Shown here: piece after piece, positions 12,141 to 25,179 of the stretch
Layout: each line of letters opens with the position of its first letter
Numbering within the stretch: the stretch's first letter is position 1
NCBI GenBank assembly: GCA_013398955.1
Contig: VWPU01017427.1
Coordinates: 1-64,000 of the forward strand
Length of the DNA: 64,000 nucleotides
Direction of reading: 5' to 3'
Source of the DNA: Callaeas wilsoni
Taxonomy: Eukaryota > Chordata > Aves > Passeriformes > Callaeidae
Program-made: the position numbers and the translations under genes
Notes under the pieces: model-generated
Databases searched by the model: none
Told to the model about the DNA's origin: nothing
What the model saw: only the letters and a program-made list of their open reading frames with translations

Positions 12141-14415
12141 CTGTGCAGATAAACAAAGATTTTAAAGTTTCAGATGTATGTCTATTAAGCTTACTGGCAT
12201 TCTATTGGGGTAACCCTTAAAAAAAGATAAAAACAAAAAAGGAAGTCTGGAGTCAATGACCAAAGTTGCTTTCACTCCAACATGGATGATTAGTTTTATA
12301 TTTTCCCAGTCAAAATCCACTGTCAGATTTATAAACGCATCCTATGTATCTATCTTAATATAAATGTACTTGATACAAGTGACAAAATGCTATGAAATGT
12401 ACGGATCAATGGATTCTGTAGACAGAATCATTAAAGAAGAGGAAGGAAGTTTCACATTTTGTTGAGACAAGAAACTTGTTTAACAGTTTGCATGCAGGAA
12501 ATAACACGTGATATTACAAACTGGTTTCAGCATCACCAGCAGAGTGAGATTAAACTTATTTTACTTACAGGAACATCAAGAATAAACCAGGAGGAAAGGG
12601 AAAATGAGTAAAATCCCAACAAATAGATTAAATATCTATATATCTTGGAGGAACCTAAAAAAGAATACCCATAAAACCTAGTATATTCCACTGCAAAGGG
12701 AACGGTGGACATACCTGACACACACATAAAAAAAATAGTCCCAGACACTGAGAATCAGGAAAATCAGTATTGGGTCAGCTACAGAGACAAAGAAAACTGC
12801 CTGTTTTAATCTTAGCATAATCTAAGCTGGATGCCATTTTCCCTTCATCTTTTCATGTATGCATTATAGTCTGTCTAACTGATTGGGGTGCTGCAACACT
12901 TTTATCTGTATTTTACGCAAGCCTAGTTTACATTAAGCGCAATAATGCTCAGCCAAAGGTCATGGGAAATCTATGAACTGAGACATCTTAACAAACACTC
13001 CACCTCTCCAGCACATTCCTCAGAAATTCCAGAAGATAACCATTTGTGTGTTGAAAGGAGGAAGACACTGGAAGAACGCAGATCATAGGCCAACGGGGAG
13101 GGGGGAAGCAAGAAAAAAGCATTTATCGTTTATCAAAGCAAAAGTCAATTTTTTTTTCTTTTACCAAACTAAACTGAAAGGTTTCTTCATTCTGAAAGAT
13201 CCCATTTTCTACGAACTGTCAATCAAAAATTTAGTTCCTTTGCAGAGAAAACAGTTTTGATATTCTACATTTGTATTTCAGAACAAAAGAATACTGAAAA
13301 TTGTAGACAGAAGAAGATACAGGAAAATAAACACTATTAGAAACATTGAAAGAACAGTATTATTCAGAATAAGGTTTAGTTTCCACTTCTGAATATAAAT
13401 ATGCTGCAATCTAATAATGCAGATTCTGCACTAGAACACTGTGTAAAGTAAGAGCCTTATCTGAAGGTTATACATGGCTGATGAAAGACTACTGGTTGAA
13501 AGATATAGAAAAATTAGTGAAAATTTCCCAACTTCTGACTTTTCTCCAACTCTCCAAGTGCATTTCTGCAGTTTTCTGTCCTGAAACTGTTGCTGTTCTC
13601 AACAGTCCCAGCAATCCCCTTCGCAGAAGGATCCAGGGCGGCTTAGCCACATTAGATCTCATAAAAGTTTCAGATAAATGTCATATGCTGGAACTCTTCC
13701 CTATCAACTGAATCATAGAGGATTTCACAAGGATACAAAAGACATCACATTCATTTGGCTGGCAAACAGCAGCTTTACCCACTGTGCTTGCAAAAGGCAT
13801 AAAGGTTTAAAGAGACTGCTGGAAGCCTGTAAAGAACAAGAAATTATCTCAGCTGGAGCAAAGGATGGACAGGTCAGTAATAGAATCATACTGAAAATAC
13901 CTGAATAATCTGGGTGTGTATGAACTACTTTTCAAATTTTTTCCAAGCTGAGTTTTTAAAAAAATGTAATGTGTATCACACATTAATTTTGTAGTTTTTG
14001 TAAAAATCAACATAAACTGATTTTTAAGGGAAATTAAGAAAAGAATAAAGATATTGATACTACCTAAAACAGTCAATCATTTTAAAGTCCATGTCGAGTT
14101 TCATTGCTAATAAACAGTTCCAGCTATTCTGCTTATCTAGTGACTAGATGTAAAATCCAAGATATCTTTCTTGGAAACAACAGTAATTTTAAGCCCTGAC
14201 TTTTGAATATTCATAGTAAAGCCCTGCCAAGGAATGAAGCTGTGTCCTTTGCAAAGAGTGTACAACACGTGCCCTTTGAGGAGTAAGCCTCTGAGAAATG
14301 CCAAATTAAACATTCAAAAAGTTGAAAAAGTGATCATTCAATGATCCTAAAGTATATTTGGATCCCTTAAGTACAACATTAACATAAACTTATTTTTCTA
14401 ATATCTTTTACATAC

Positions 14416-14651
14416 CCTTTCCACCTTCTCTGCTGCAGAAATTAAATGCTAATTTAATTGTTCTTTGACTGCATCTAGCTTAATGCAAAGTTCTTGTGTA
14501 GATGTGACATTTGCAGGTACAGAGACTCTCTCCCAATGCATCTTTTGAGGCTCTCCACCCATTTTCACAAGAGACTTGTTTAAGGCAGAAATAGGAGACG
14601 TGTATGCTGCTTCTGTTGTTAAATGCTGCAGTAAAGCAATATCAAACTCTA
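14416..14651 (-). pseudogene. TSGA10: TSGA10 exon with in-frame stop
   Basis: A strong polypyrimidine acceptor (TTTTTTTTTAG) is followed by a frame matching human TSGA10 through LLQHLTTEAAY, ALNKSLVKMGGE and TQELCIKLDAVKEQLN. A TAG follows at 14449-14451, where human has Arg in LLNRQL. Homology continues after the stop (HLISAAEK). The donor is AGG|GTATGT. Confidence 0.82.
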
Positions 14652-16798
14652 CTAAAAAAAAATAATTAAGACAGCTTCCAAAATCCTACAAAATATCTCT
14701 ATGTAATTGTGGCAAATTTTAAGAGGCCTCAGTAATTTATTCTACAATAAACTTTAAAGTTATTTCTTTAAATAACTCCTGTATATAAAAACTAGAAGAG
14801 TTCTTGCTTCTGACAGCAAAATTAGCCAGTGGCATTTTAAACTCTATTCCTAGAATTATAGTCCTTCTGCGGAGTTATTAAGGTTGAAAATTCTGTGATG
14901 GACCATATTTTATTTTCAGATGAGATCCTCTTATTTTAGCAATAAAATTTGGTTTTGTATGTAGATGATCTGTGAATGCTGATTCTGTCAGTCATATTTA
15001 TACTGCTGTCACCTGTAAATTCAGGCATGACTAAGATGAGGGAGTGTCATCAAAGAGGAGTCCACAAGGCAGCAGCAGCAGGTCTGACTAAAAGTATTAA
15101 GAATTTTGTACATTTAAAATTGACATACCCTAGATTTTTCCTGTACTTTGCCCAGTGATAGTTATATTCCTGGTCAGTCACTTTCAACCCCTTAAGTTTC
15201 AGTGGGTGGCAGAATGAGTGTGAGAGGTTAACAGAGCAAATTGAGAGGTAAGGCACTGTGATTTGCTTGAAGGATTTACCAGAAATTACATCCAAAGAGA
15301 TTATTGTAAGGGACCACATTACATTAATTCTAGCTCCATTTCATCTAAAAAAACCCACAAGGAATACAGAGCACTGGTGAGCATGTTAAGATATTTGAAT
15401 ACAAAGTTCTGTGTTTTAGATACATGCCTTGCACGTAACTCTGTGAACTGGAATATGACATTTGGAATTCTGACCCAATATGTTGACATAGTGCTCACTA
15501 AGAGGCCTGTTTATTCCTATATTTAATAGCAGGCATGTGGGAAGGAATTTAGAAGGATGAAATGCCTGCTGGTTTCAGGCTCCTTGGACAAACTAGAACC
15601 ATGTACCAGTTGTATTATACCTTAAAGAAATGTCAAAATCTGCCACACCATCCTCCTGTGCTGTTTTGTTATTTCTGTGTTTTCATCCGCTTTCTGAACA
15701 GCAACAGTTTGGTTCCTCTCGAATATCTAATGTTCTTGAGTAGCACTCAGCAGCTTATGTAATATTCAGGAAGCAGAGATGATCTGCAACAAAAAGTGGA
15801 GAACTCCCCAAACCATGTTTATATGCTCACAACGTATTTCCAAAGCCAAGCTCTGAATTTTCCTTTAAGTTCTTGAGATTTTCAGGCAGGAAGAGGCTCT
15901 TTGGGACATCTAAAGCAGCGGAAAGAATGCTGAGAAGCTCAAAGCAAGAAGAGCAGGGACTGGAACATGACAGGTGACAAAGCACTTGATATGTTTCAGG
16001 TATGCTGTGGAGTTGTGTATGACTTTATGCCTTCAGTGATTCCAAACATGAGAGCATTTAATTTTTTTGTTTTCCTTGAAATTTGCTATTATTTTTTTAA
16101 AGATTTTTTTCCAAAGTGTGACTAGTGGAATTCTAATCATATTATTATATAAAGTCAAAATCCATACAGTTCATGGTGGAAAATCTCCCTAAAATACAAG
16201 TGGCATTAAACATAATTTTAAAATACTACCAGACCATTGGAAGGGTGAACTGTGGAAAGAATGATTTCAACTCACTTGTTCCATCTGTATTTCAAGGGAC
16301 TCTATTTCCCCTTTCCAACTGTGGCTCTCAGACTGCACTGATCAGTGCCAGTCTAACAGGAAAAGCCTGTTTCTGCTTCATGGCATTTTGCTTCCCAAAT
16401 TTCTCCTTGTTCACAGGCTTTGTGATAATTCTCCAAGAGCTTGCAGTTCTCTCTCCTAACACATAAAGCTTGTTTATTTAATAATTTACAATAAGCTCCA
16501 CAAAATAGGGATATCTATAGATCTACAGATATGGTATCGGATATACTCTTTCCACTGAAAATCTTGCCATTTAGTGAAAACACTGAGAGACTTCTCAAGA
16601 ACCAGAGTTTTGCTCAAGATGACTACATTTTAATGAGCAAAAGATATCTGTTAAGAACATCTAGGTTAACATTAGACATACAAGATACAGCAATATAGCT
16701 CAGTAATATTTTTTTTACTTTAATCCAATAAAGTAATAAAGACAAATAGTTCCAAGTCTCTGTATTATTACCTGTCTAATTTTTTCAGTTTAATAAAC

Positions 16799-16833
16799 GC
16801 ACACGTGTGTGTGTGTATATATATATATGTAAA
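16799..16833. repeat. GT/AT microsatellite
   Basis: A compound simple repeat: CACACGTGTGTGTGTG followed by alternating TA for about 14 bases, in what would be a TSGA10 intron. Confidence 0.85.
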
Positions 16834-17015
16834 CACAATGAAATAATCTACATTAATTTTGTACTGCAGAAACAGCTATGAAAATGTGTTCAAACTACTA
16901 AAACCAAATTAATAGAATGCAAATAAGTTTTGGCTAGGAAGCAAATTCTTCCGTGGAGATACCATTAAAATTTCATTTTTAGGTAAAAACCAACAGTTTT
17001 AATTTGTATACTCAC

Positions 17016-17107
17016 TTTAGACTTCAGCACATGCTTCAGCCTGAAAATACCTCTGTTTCAATCCTGGGCTTTCAACTTCATATCATCAAACTCATTTTGG
17101 TACTTTG
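17016..17107 (-). pseudogene. TSGA10: TSGA10 exon with in-frame stop
   Basis: The frame reads AKYQNEFDDMKLKAQD, then TGA at 17058-17060, then NRGIFRLKHVLKSK up to a GTGAGT donor. Human has KLNDTHNELNDIKQKVQDTN at this place. The acceptor is weak (ACTAG). The phase does not join cleanly to the preceding exon, which is a second sign of decay. Confidence 0.75.
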
Positions 17108-19247
17108 CTAGTTTTTTATATAGTACAAACAAAGAAAGGCTTTTTCATAAGGTTTAAGTATACTGCTTATACCTTAAAAAAAAGAATCAGTGTGTATCTA
17201 AGGTCTATGGCTTTATTAAGTAGTTTTTTAAAGGCTATGTAAAATGTAACTGACGCGTATTTCTATAAACCAAATTTTTCATTTGTAAAAATTTTTTTTT
17301 ACTTATTAATAATGATAAATCTTATTAGAAAGAAGAAAAATGTTTGTAAAGGAATGTAGCAGTTAAAAAGAAAAATACAGATGGTTTATTTAGCAGCTAG
17401 ATTGTAATAAAAAAACAGCCTGTCCCATTTAACAAGTAGAGCTCAATCAGTTCTATCTTTTTTTACAGTACAGTTTTTAAAAAGCCTACATTTTAGAAAG
17501 CAGAAGATAGATAAAAAATTAAGTAATCTAATTATTAATGAATTGCTTGTATCCTAATTAATTAAGTGCTTATCTCCCAATCAGGAGAAACAAAGCCAGA
17601 AGTATTAGGAGAACAGACACAGAATTTCTGAGAATTATGGCTTGAGAAAGCGAACAGAAAAACAAAAAAGAACTGCAGAAAGGCTGTCTTGAACTGCACA
17701 GCTCAGAAACTTCTTCCATGCAAAATTACTAGGAGAACTCAGCAGCAAGAACTGAGGGAGAGTGTGGTCATGTGGGGAAGGCTCTCTGGAGAAACCCTTA
17801 TTCCCATTGCAAAAAGGCTGTGAGTTACTGAGAAAGGTGTTCTGGAAATTTGTGAACTTTTCCAGTAAACCCAAGCAAAGAAATGATAATACTTTAAATA
17901 CTTGGAGTATCACCTCAATTAATGAAAGAGTCAAGAGGAATCAATATATATTCTAGAAGCAATCCTACTAAAAAGTAGTTCTTCCTGTGAGACTAAGATT
18001 TTGTGTTTCCAACTACTTCTACAAGCATCCAGGTATCGCAAAGAAAACTGTGAAGCTTTCAAAAGTAGCTGGGAGCACCAGGAAGCTGTGTTTTGTACCA
18101 GCTGACACCATCGTTATCAACTGTGATTCCAAAAGAAGGCGAAGAAGTGATTCCCTGGCGAACCTTTGGCAGTCAAAGCCACTACCAACCTCACCTTTTC
18201 TAGGAGGGCACTTAAGGGAAAAAATTAGTATGTTTGGGAGAAAAGTTATTTAGAATGCAAGTGGTCTCACCTAAATTTTGGTCTCACCTAAGAATTAAGC
18301 CCCTGATGTAACGTCATTAGCTATACTACCTATATAATGAAGGAAGAGAGGTAAAATTAATCACTTTAAAAACTGGGATGGGAAGAATCTCCTGGAGGAT
18401 TTTTCTTCACTTAAAAGGGAGCCTTAATGACTTAAAGCTTTTATATACCTAACATCAGGTGCAGTTAATTTGCTCCTTTAAAACTGAATAGCACTTGTAG
18501 AGAAAAAGTCAAGTGAGCAGTAGAATAAATGAGTAAATGCACAGATCAAGTACCAGAAAACCTAAATGAAGGCAAGAAGCTGAAGAAAAAGAAGAAAACT
18601 ACAGGGATGAACTCCTACAGGTATTAAGCTAAATTTCTATCTGCTTGGAAAACATATCAGTGCAGGAGTGTTGTGTGTGCATAACATGACACTTGAAATA
18701 TTTTAACTACTTTCACTAGGAACTGCACAGAGATAAATAACACAGTAGATAATGTAAGGCTGTATGATAACCCACTATTTCAAGTATCTTTCATCCAAAA
18801 GCTACTCTTGCAGAAACATAAATACAATACTTTTAATACAGTTTAGAACCTCATTAAAACATGTACTGCGTTGAATTATTGGCAAGTCAAAGTCATAAAC
18901 TTCTAAGTCCTCTAGGCCAGTCACAGCACACTATAAGAAATACTTGCTGCTTCCTTTATAGTACTTTTCCATATGAGTGATAATTATAGCTGCCTCATTG
19001 TTTTTGCTTCAAGATCAGGGAAAAAACCACTAATTAGCTGTTCCTCAAGACAAATATCCAAACCATTGCATAAGAATAGCTGGTCCTCTTTATACAAGTG
19101 AGCTGAGCAATAAGGGGAAAATCTAAGTTTGAAACATGAACTTAAAAACTGGTCTCAGATTTACTTCAGGTGAGGACCCACCAATTCTCGGAGCTGTTTG
19201 AAAGACACCGTTTTTTCTTTCTAGTCAAGGATTCTCTCTACAAATAC

Positions 19248-19397
19248 CCCTGAATTTCTTGCTTACTATTAGAAAGATGCTCTTGTAATCTGTCGTTCTC
19301 CTGAGCGAATGATTCTCTGTTCTTGTTAGTTTCTTGCAGCTGTTGATGCAAACTGGTGATAACCTTCTCACAGATGGAGACTTCTTCAGCAGATATT
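19248..19397 (-). pseudogene. TSGA10: TSGA10 exon, open
   Basis: 150 bases, open throughout, reading ISAEEVSICEKVITSLHQQL and then ESFAQENDRLQEHLSNSKQE. These match the human QLDETN...LAHDNDNLQEQFAKAKQEN block. The acceptor is GCTTAG and the donor GG|GTATTT. Confidence 0.8.
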
Positions 19398-19586
19398 CTA
19401 AGCAGCAAATAATAAATTATCCAAGTATGACAATACTGCCTAACCAAATATAAAGTATAGCTTTTCCAGTGTTTTTCAAGTCAGGAAACAAAGCTGTAAC
19501 ACATTAGCACACCCTATGATTCAATTTTTTATTTAAAGCTATAAATTAATCAAAATTTTATAATGATCTTGAATTTTCATCCTTAC

Positions 19587-19642
19587 TTTGTAGACTGCTC
19601 CAACTCTGAAATCAGGATCTTGAAATCTGAAATAATTTTCTC
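19587..19642 (-). pseudogene. TSGA10: TSGA10 short exon, open
   Basis: 56 bases read EKIISDFKILISELEQSTK, matching human KEKTISGMKNIIAEMEQAS. The acceptor is TCCAAG and the donor AA|GTAAGG. It is in phase with both neighbouring exons. Confidence 0.8.
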
Positions 19643-20826
19643 CTTGGACAGAAATACAAAATTAAAATAAATCTCTCACCACTGCTGAGTATAAATGTGA
19701 AAAAATTGAAAGAATATTATATTTCTTTTTATTCACCTAGCTGAATAAATTACCTATTTAATGCAAAATGGATTGTGATTTTCCAAGTTTCATCATATAC
19801 TGTTTAGAGCTGAAAGTTCTTTTCTTTTTTTTTTTTAATTTGGCAAATAAAAGAACAAATGCTATTTTTCTGCAGAATATAATAATTTTAATTAAAATTC
19901 TTAATCCTTTGTTTCTAAATATAGCATTCGGCTGGAAGCCACAAACCTAAATGATGTCTTCTCCCTATGAGGTAAATTAACACAGCTCTTCTACAATGAA
20001 TAAACTACTAGTCTGGTAGTTTTTAATTGATAAAAAAGAACTCCATCACTAAGCATATTACTTTACTCCCTTGTCTTTGGACACAGATAGTAAGAGAAGC
20101 ACAGGCTTAGAAAATGTCTTTTACTGGAGACACAGGAGAGGTGAGAGACAGCCATCTCTTCTCTAAAACAGACACAATTTTACAATTCACTGCTTTAAAA
20201 AATGCGGTCAGTGTTTAAGGCAAGATGTCCTGCAATAATTTTTCTTTAATATTTTGTTAAAAATCAATGCAAATCCTTGCATTGAACCACAACAGTTTAA
20301 AAATACCTTATTTAGTTTATCCTAAATCAACATCCATGTCTCTTAAGCTGAAGTGGAAAATGAAGTTTCAGAACTAGTAACTAAGCAGCTTCGTTATATA
20401 GATTGAAATCACACTGTGCAATAAACCTTAGGATGAAAAGAACATATTTCAGATGTTTCATCAATGACAAGCAAGGCAATATTATTTAGTATCTCATACC
20501 TTTAATATCACAGGACCCCAAGGAAGAATTTAGGCTAACTTTTCTGACAAACAAAATATTTTTTGACGAATTTTCTCCACTTCAGGAGAGTACATAAAGT
20601 CTCCTCTCTCGGTAAGTATAACTGATACAAAATACCTAAATTGAGTTGGTCAGCATAGGTCAAACCTACCGCTCTTGGAGTCAACATGAGTTTTATTGTT
20701 GCCCTTAAACTGGAGCAGAACTGGACAAGCATGCAGCACTGTTGTAGATACCAATACAAGATAGGTGTGATGGCCCAACAGATCCCTCTATTTACCTTTT
20801 GTGAGTATTTAAATATTAGGACATAC

Positions 20827-20981
20827 TTTATTTGCCAGGCTTTCCTCAAAAGTAGCAATCCTCTCTCTTCCTTCATCCACACAGTCTTGCAAAGATGACT
20901 TCTCCTTATTAAGCTGTGCAGTTGTTTCTTTCAAAGCATAGATCTTCTCGTGTTGTACTAGACTTTGCCTTGAAAAATTAT
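20827..20981 (-). pseudogene. TSGA10: TSGA10 exon, open
   Basis: 155 bases with no stop, reading DNFSRQSLVQHEKIYALKET and later NKEKSSLQDCVDEGRERIAT, ending ESLANK. The acceptor is CATGCAG and the donor AAA|GTATGT. It joins in phase to the exons on both sides. Confidence 0.85.
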
Positions 20982-21361
20982 CTGCATGCAATCAGAAAGG
21001 TCTCGCTTTTTATTAATTCAAGCCATTTGAAATTAAAATTTTTTTAATACACTTCTAAAGTATAGAAGAACAAAGAGAAAGTTTCCTTTCAGGAAAGCAC
21101 TGAAGCATGCACCTTTTTAAAATATAATAATAATCATCTATGAATTATACTTATAGAACTGGATTCTTCTTTAGATCAGGGCCTTAAATTACATGGCTCA
21201 GAACAAATCTGTTTTTCCAAGAGCAAATATTTAGATCATTAAAAATAACTTTCTTGGGTATTACAACAAAAGTTTAAGTAGAATTACTATAGACAGAAGC
21301 AACATGTAGACTGCAGCATGTAATTACAGATGAAGTAAGCGATGGTTTTCCTGATATTACA

Positions 21362-21660
21362 AAGGAGGTAATAAACTGGGAGGAGTGGCTGATACACCAG
21401 AGGGTCGTGCTGCCATCCAGAAGGACCTTCACCAGCTGCAGAAATGGGCGGAGAACAATCTCCTGAAGTTCAATAAAGAGAATTCCTGAACCCCGGCACC
21501 AGTACACATTGGGGGCCACCCAGCTGGAGAGCGGTGTGGCAGGAAGGCTGGGGGTCTTGGTGGGCACCATGTTGAACATAAGCCACCAATGGGCCCTTGC
21601 TGTAAAGAAGGCAAGCAGTCTCTTGCTCTGCACTAGGGAAAGTATCACCATTCTACAGCT
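21362..21660 (+). mobile_element. CR1-like LINE fragment, plus orientation
   Basis: The plus strand reads GVADTPEGRAAIQKDLHQLQ then KWAENNLLKFNKEN, the CR1 reverse transcriptase C-terminal region. This is followed by frame-broken sequence resembling the segment just downstream. The subfamily differs from the copy at 2250. It lies in an intron of the TSGA10 relic. Confidence 0.8.
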
Positions 21661-22156
21661 GTAGTTTTGGAAAAATATACTCCTTGGCATTACAGGAATA
21701 ATAATCCTTGTATCCATCTCCTTTACTCCCATAATACAAAAAAGGTGCAACATACAGTACAGCATATATACTGCAATATACTATAAAGCGTGTTTTCCTG
21801 ATTTCCACCAGCAGCGTTTTAGGGTGCTGAGAGGTGCTACCACTGCCTTAGTGGATCACAAATATAACAGACAAGCTCAGGCACTGCACACTGGTACCAG
21901 CACACACTGTTCAGCTGACAGCACGTGTTGTCACTGAAACTTACACTTGCCAGAGCTCTGTCACATAATTTTAAAATGCAAAAACCTTTCAATAATGAAA
22001 GAAAACAAGAGTTTTGCACTCGAAATGTTAAAACTTTGAGAAGTATATTTATTTGCATTCAACGCCTTTTTTTTCAACCCATTAAAAAAAAGAAGAGTGC
22101 AGAATATGAAAATTAGCCTATTGAATTTTATTATAAAAATTGGATCTGTCACTCAC

Positions 22157-22272
22157 CAGTTTTCTCATCTAAAAGCATAATTTTCTCTTGGCTAAGTTGC
22201 ATTTCAAGTTTTTTCTTCACCAGGCTTCACTGAGTCTCTGAAAGACTCAGCTCTGTCTTTTCATTCAATAAA
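22157..22272 (-). pseudogene. TSGA10: TSGA10 exon with in-frame TGA
   Basis: The frame reads LLNEKTELSLSETQ, TGA (22227-22229), then SLVKKKLEMQLSQEKIMLLD, in register with human DLSDTQRHLAKKKYELQLTQ. The stop replaces the human Arg codon and is one transition from CGA. Acceptor CTTTTCCAG and donor ACTG|GTGAGT are intact. Confidence 0.85.
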
Positions 22273-23325
22273 CTGGAAAAGCAGAAGCATTAAACAGGAG
22301 AATTCACACACTGGTACAGTAATTTTTTTTTTCTTTTGGAAAGGTCACTAAAATTGCAAAAGATAGGAAAAACTGAGATTCTACTGTCTATTTTAGACTA
22401 TTTGGGATATTTTATTAATGCTAACTTTAATCTCAGTATATTAAATTCTGAGTAATCCTGTAAAGGATTACAGAAAAGTAAGAAGAATTCTTTGCAACAG
22501 GTGATTATAAAAAAGTCACAAAAGCAAATAAAATAAAAATCATCCCCTGGGACATCCATTGGAATGCCTGACCTGTTTCAAGTTATAACCAAGTTATCTG
22601 TTCAAATGTAGTAATATTAACGATTCTCACACTGTTTAAGAAACTGAAAAGAATTATCAGTCTGTTTGGGGCGTGTAAAGAAAAAGATCTTTCAGTAGCA
22701 GCAACTAGTTTTCAACAATTCAACAGTGTTCATACATCTGACAATTTATTATAAAGCAGCACTCACTGAGCTATGTTTTATTCCCTAAAGGCTTTGATTG
22801 AATCTAGTCCCACTATGCTTCTGAACACGGCTAGGAACTAGAGTTGAGCAGCAGACCATAAGCCCTATGCAAAGATTCAGTTTTATTTCCTCTCATGAAA
22901 AGGCTCGAAGACTAAGAAATGGATCTTTAAAACTAAAGACACGACATTCACTAGTTTACGCATGTTTGCCTGTTTTTGTAAAAAAAAAAAAAAATTTAAA
23001 AATTAAAATTATTCATATGCAATTTACCAAAACCCATCAATCCCTGTAGTTTCTAGTAGAAAGCTCCTAACTCTAAATTAAGTGAATTTTACTTTTTCAC
23101 TGAAGATGGTTTCCACCATATCATCATATCAATAAGACAAGAACATTTACATATAAATAAGCAGTGAGAAAAACAACTTCATTCCAAGCAGAAGGATGGC
23201 TCATAAGCAGCTTTTGTAAATTGCTTTCCCTTTGAGCCATATAACAGTTATGAAAACCAGTGAACATAGGCTGATGTTACTAGTCAAATCAATGAAATTA
23301 CATACTTTTACTTACCTAAGGGAAA

Positions 23326-23467
23326 CATATTCAGCTTCCTGTCAACTCAGCTCAGTATCAGAATCCAGTACTTTTCTTGTCAATCTTTTCATCTCAGTTT
23401 CCAGAGAATCAATGGTGTCTTTCATTAGTGCCACTTTGGACATCTGTTCTGACTGTTCACTATGTAA
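23326..23467 (-). pseudogene. TSGA10: TSGA10 exon with in-frame TGA
   Basis: The frame reads LHSEQSEQMSKVALMKDTID and SLETEMKRLTRKVLDSDTEL, then Ser, TGA (23342-23344), and QEAEYVSLR. Human has ELGRQKAEN, so the stop again sits on an Arg position (CGA to TGA). Acceptor TTTATAG and donor AG|GTAAGT are intact. Confidence 0.85.
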
Positions 23468-24164
23468 CTATAAATATAATCAAACATTAACAGCTGAGGG
23501 GAAAAAAGAGCTGATTTATAGAATTTATTTCAATTTTTACTCTGTTTTTAGCACAAATCTTTTGCTGAAGAAGAAATGTCCAAGCATCTCATTTACTCAA
23601 GGCCTGACTCAGTTTACTGAAGATACTTGGCAAAGACCTGAAATGTGTCTTTCACTTCTTTTGAAGGTAAATCAATTTCCCATCTTTCAGATCTCTGGGA
23701 ATATTTTCAGTTATTAATGTAAATTTTCAGTTGGTAATTATGCCCAAGGGCAAAAATGTTTTTCATTGATCAACATTAAAAGTTTTCAGTGCAAAATAGC
23801 ATGAAAGAAAATATTATTATGAGTGTATGAAGGGAGAAATCATGGTTTGGGACACAACATGACCAATAAAGGTTTTAGGCCTCTATTAAGTTATACACCT
23901 GTGCCAATAAGAAGGTAGAGAAATCACTGTAAAGCAGCTGCATAAAGCACTGTGTAACTGAGTTACCACCATGAGGCCTTCAGGTCTGTAGCTAGAACAA
24001 AGAACAGATCCAAAGCCTCTTGCACAGACTTCAGCAAAGCTGGTTCAAAATCTTCAGTTTAAAGAAACCTGTATCTTTTTATTAAAATGCTTACACTTAA
24101 CATTCGAAGGACTGTCCTTTCTAAATTATTTGAAACACCTCTTTTAAAGTACAAAAATTCTCAC

Positions 24165-24206
24165 CTTATCCCTCTCGTCCTTTACCAAATCTTTCAGTAC
24201 TGATTT
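24165..24206 (-). pseudogene. TSGA10: Possible small TSGA10 exon
   Basis: 42 bases between a CACAG acceptor and an AAG|GTGAGA donor read KSVLKDLVKDERDK. The phase fits between the exons at 25867 and 23467. There is no direct human match in the remembered protein, so this is tentative. Confidence 0.45.
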
Positions 24207-24799
24207 CTGTGGTACTATAATCAAAGGCCAGTAAGCCTCTGGTATACAGTAGCTTTTTCAATACTAGTGCCATAAATTTCATGTTGAGGTATAGCCCTCA
24301 AAGGGTACCAAAAGAAATGAAGAAAAAAGATGATGTATCTAAAACAAGGCTCTCAATACTCACTGCACATCGTATGTGGGCATCTGATTAAAGTTAATTT
24401 ACTACTCAGAGTTATTTCAGGCTATAGTATATTCTTCAAATCAGATGCATTCAGTTTAATATTATAAACTGTGGTATTATTTTTATAAGCTTAGTAGGAC
24501 TTTAAAAGGCTGAGGGGGAAAAAGATAAACCAGAATTCATAATCATAAGATCTAGAAGAAAGACATACTAAGAAATCAATGTTAATTTATTTAAAAATCA
24601 AGTTCTACCAAGACTGTAAGTAAATTTAAGATTTATATTCATTTTATTGTTTTCATTTTCTATTTTAGTGCTACATGTTAGCAAACAATTGCTTGCACAA
24701 GTAACTTGAACCATATTAAATATGACTTGCCAGAACAGTGCAATTACATTTAGCTTTGAAGCATCAGGTCTTAGTAATACACAGTCATAAGATAATTCA

Positions 24800-25085
24800 C
24801 ACTTGAATGGAGTCCAGGTCTCTAAACCCAGTCTAAACCCCTGCTCAAAGCAGGGTCAGCTTGGAGGTCAGGCTGCTCAGGGCTTTGTCCAGTCCAGTCT
24901 GGAAAATCTCCAAGGCTGGGGACTGCTCAACTGCCCTCATCAGAAGCAAGTATTTCCTTGTATTCAGCCTGAACCCCTCTGGTTTCAACGGATGCTCATT
25001 GCTGCTCATCTTTCCACCAAGCACTGCAGTAAAAAGCCTGTTTATGACTTCTTGATGAGTACTGGCAGGTAGGGCTTACATCCCT
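24800..25085 (-). mobile_element. CR1-derived fragment, minus orientation
   Basis: The block 'ctgctcaaagcagggtcagc...tcaggctgctcagggctttgtccag' and the following 'tccaaggctggggactgctcaactgcc' are the reverse complement of the CR1 3' part of another subfamily. It is degraded and lacks the terminal tail. Confidence 0.7.
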
Positions 25086-25179
25086 CTTAAGCCACTTCTA
25101 CTGCAGGTGGAACAAGCCTATCCTAACCTGGACATAAGAACACTGTGGGTAATAGTGTTAAAAGCTTTAAAAACAGTTT

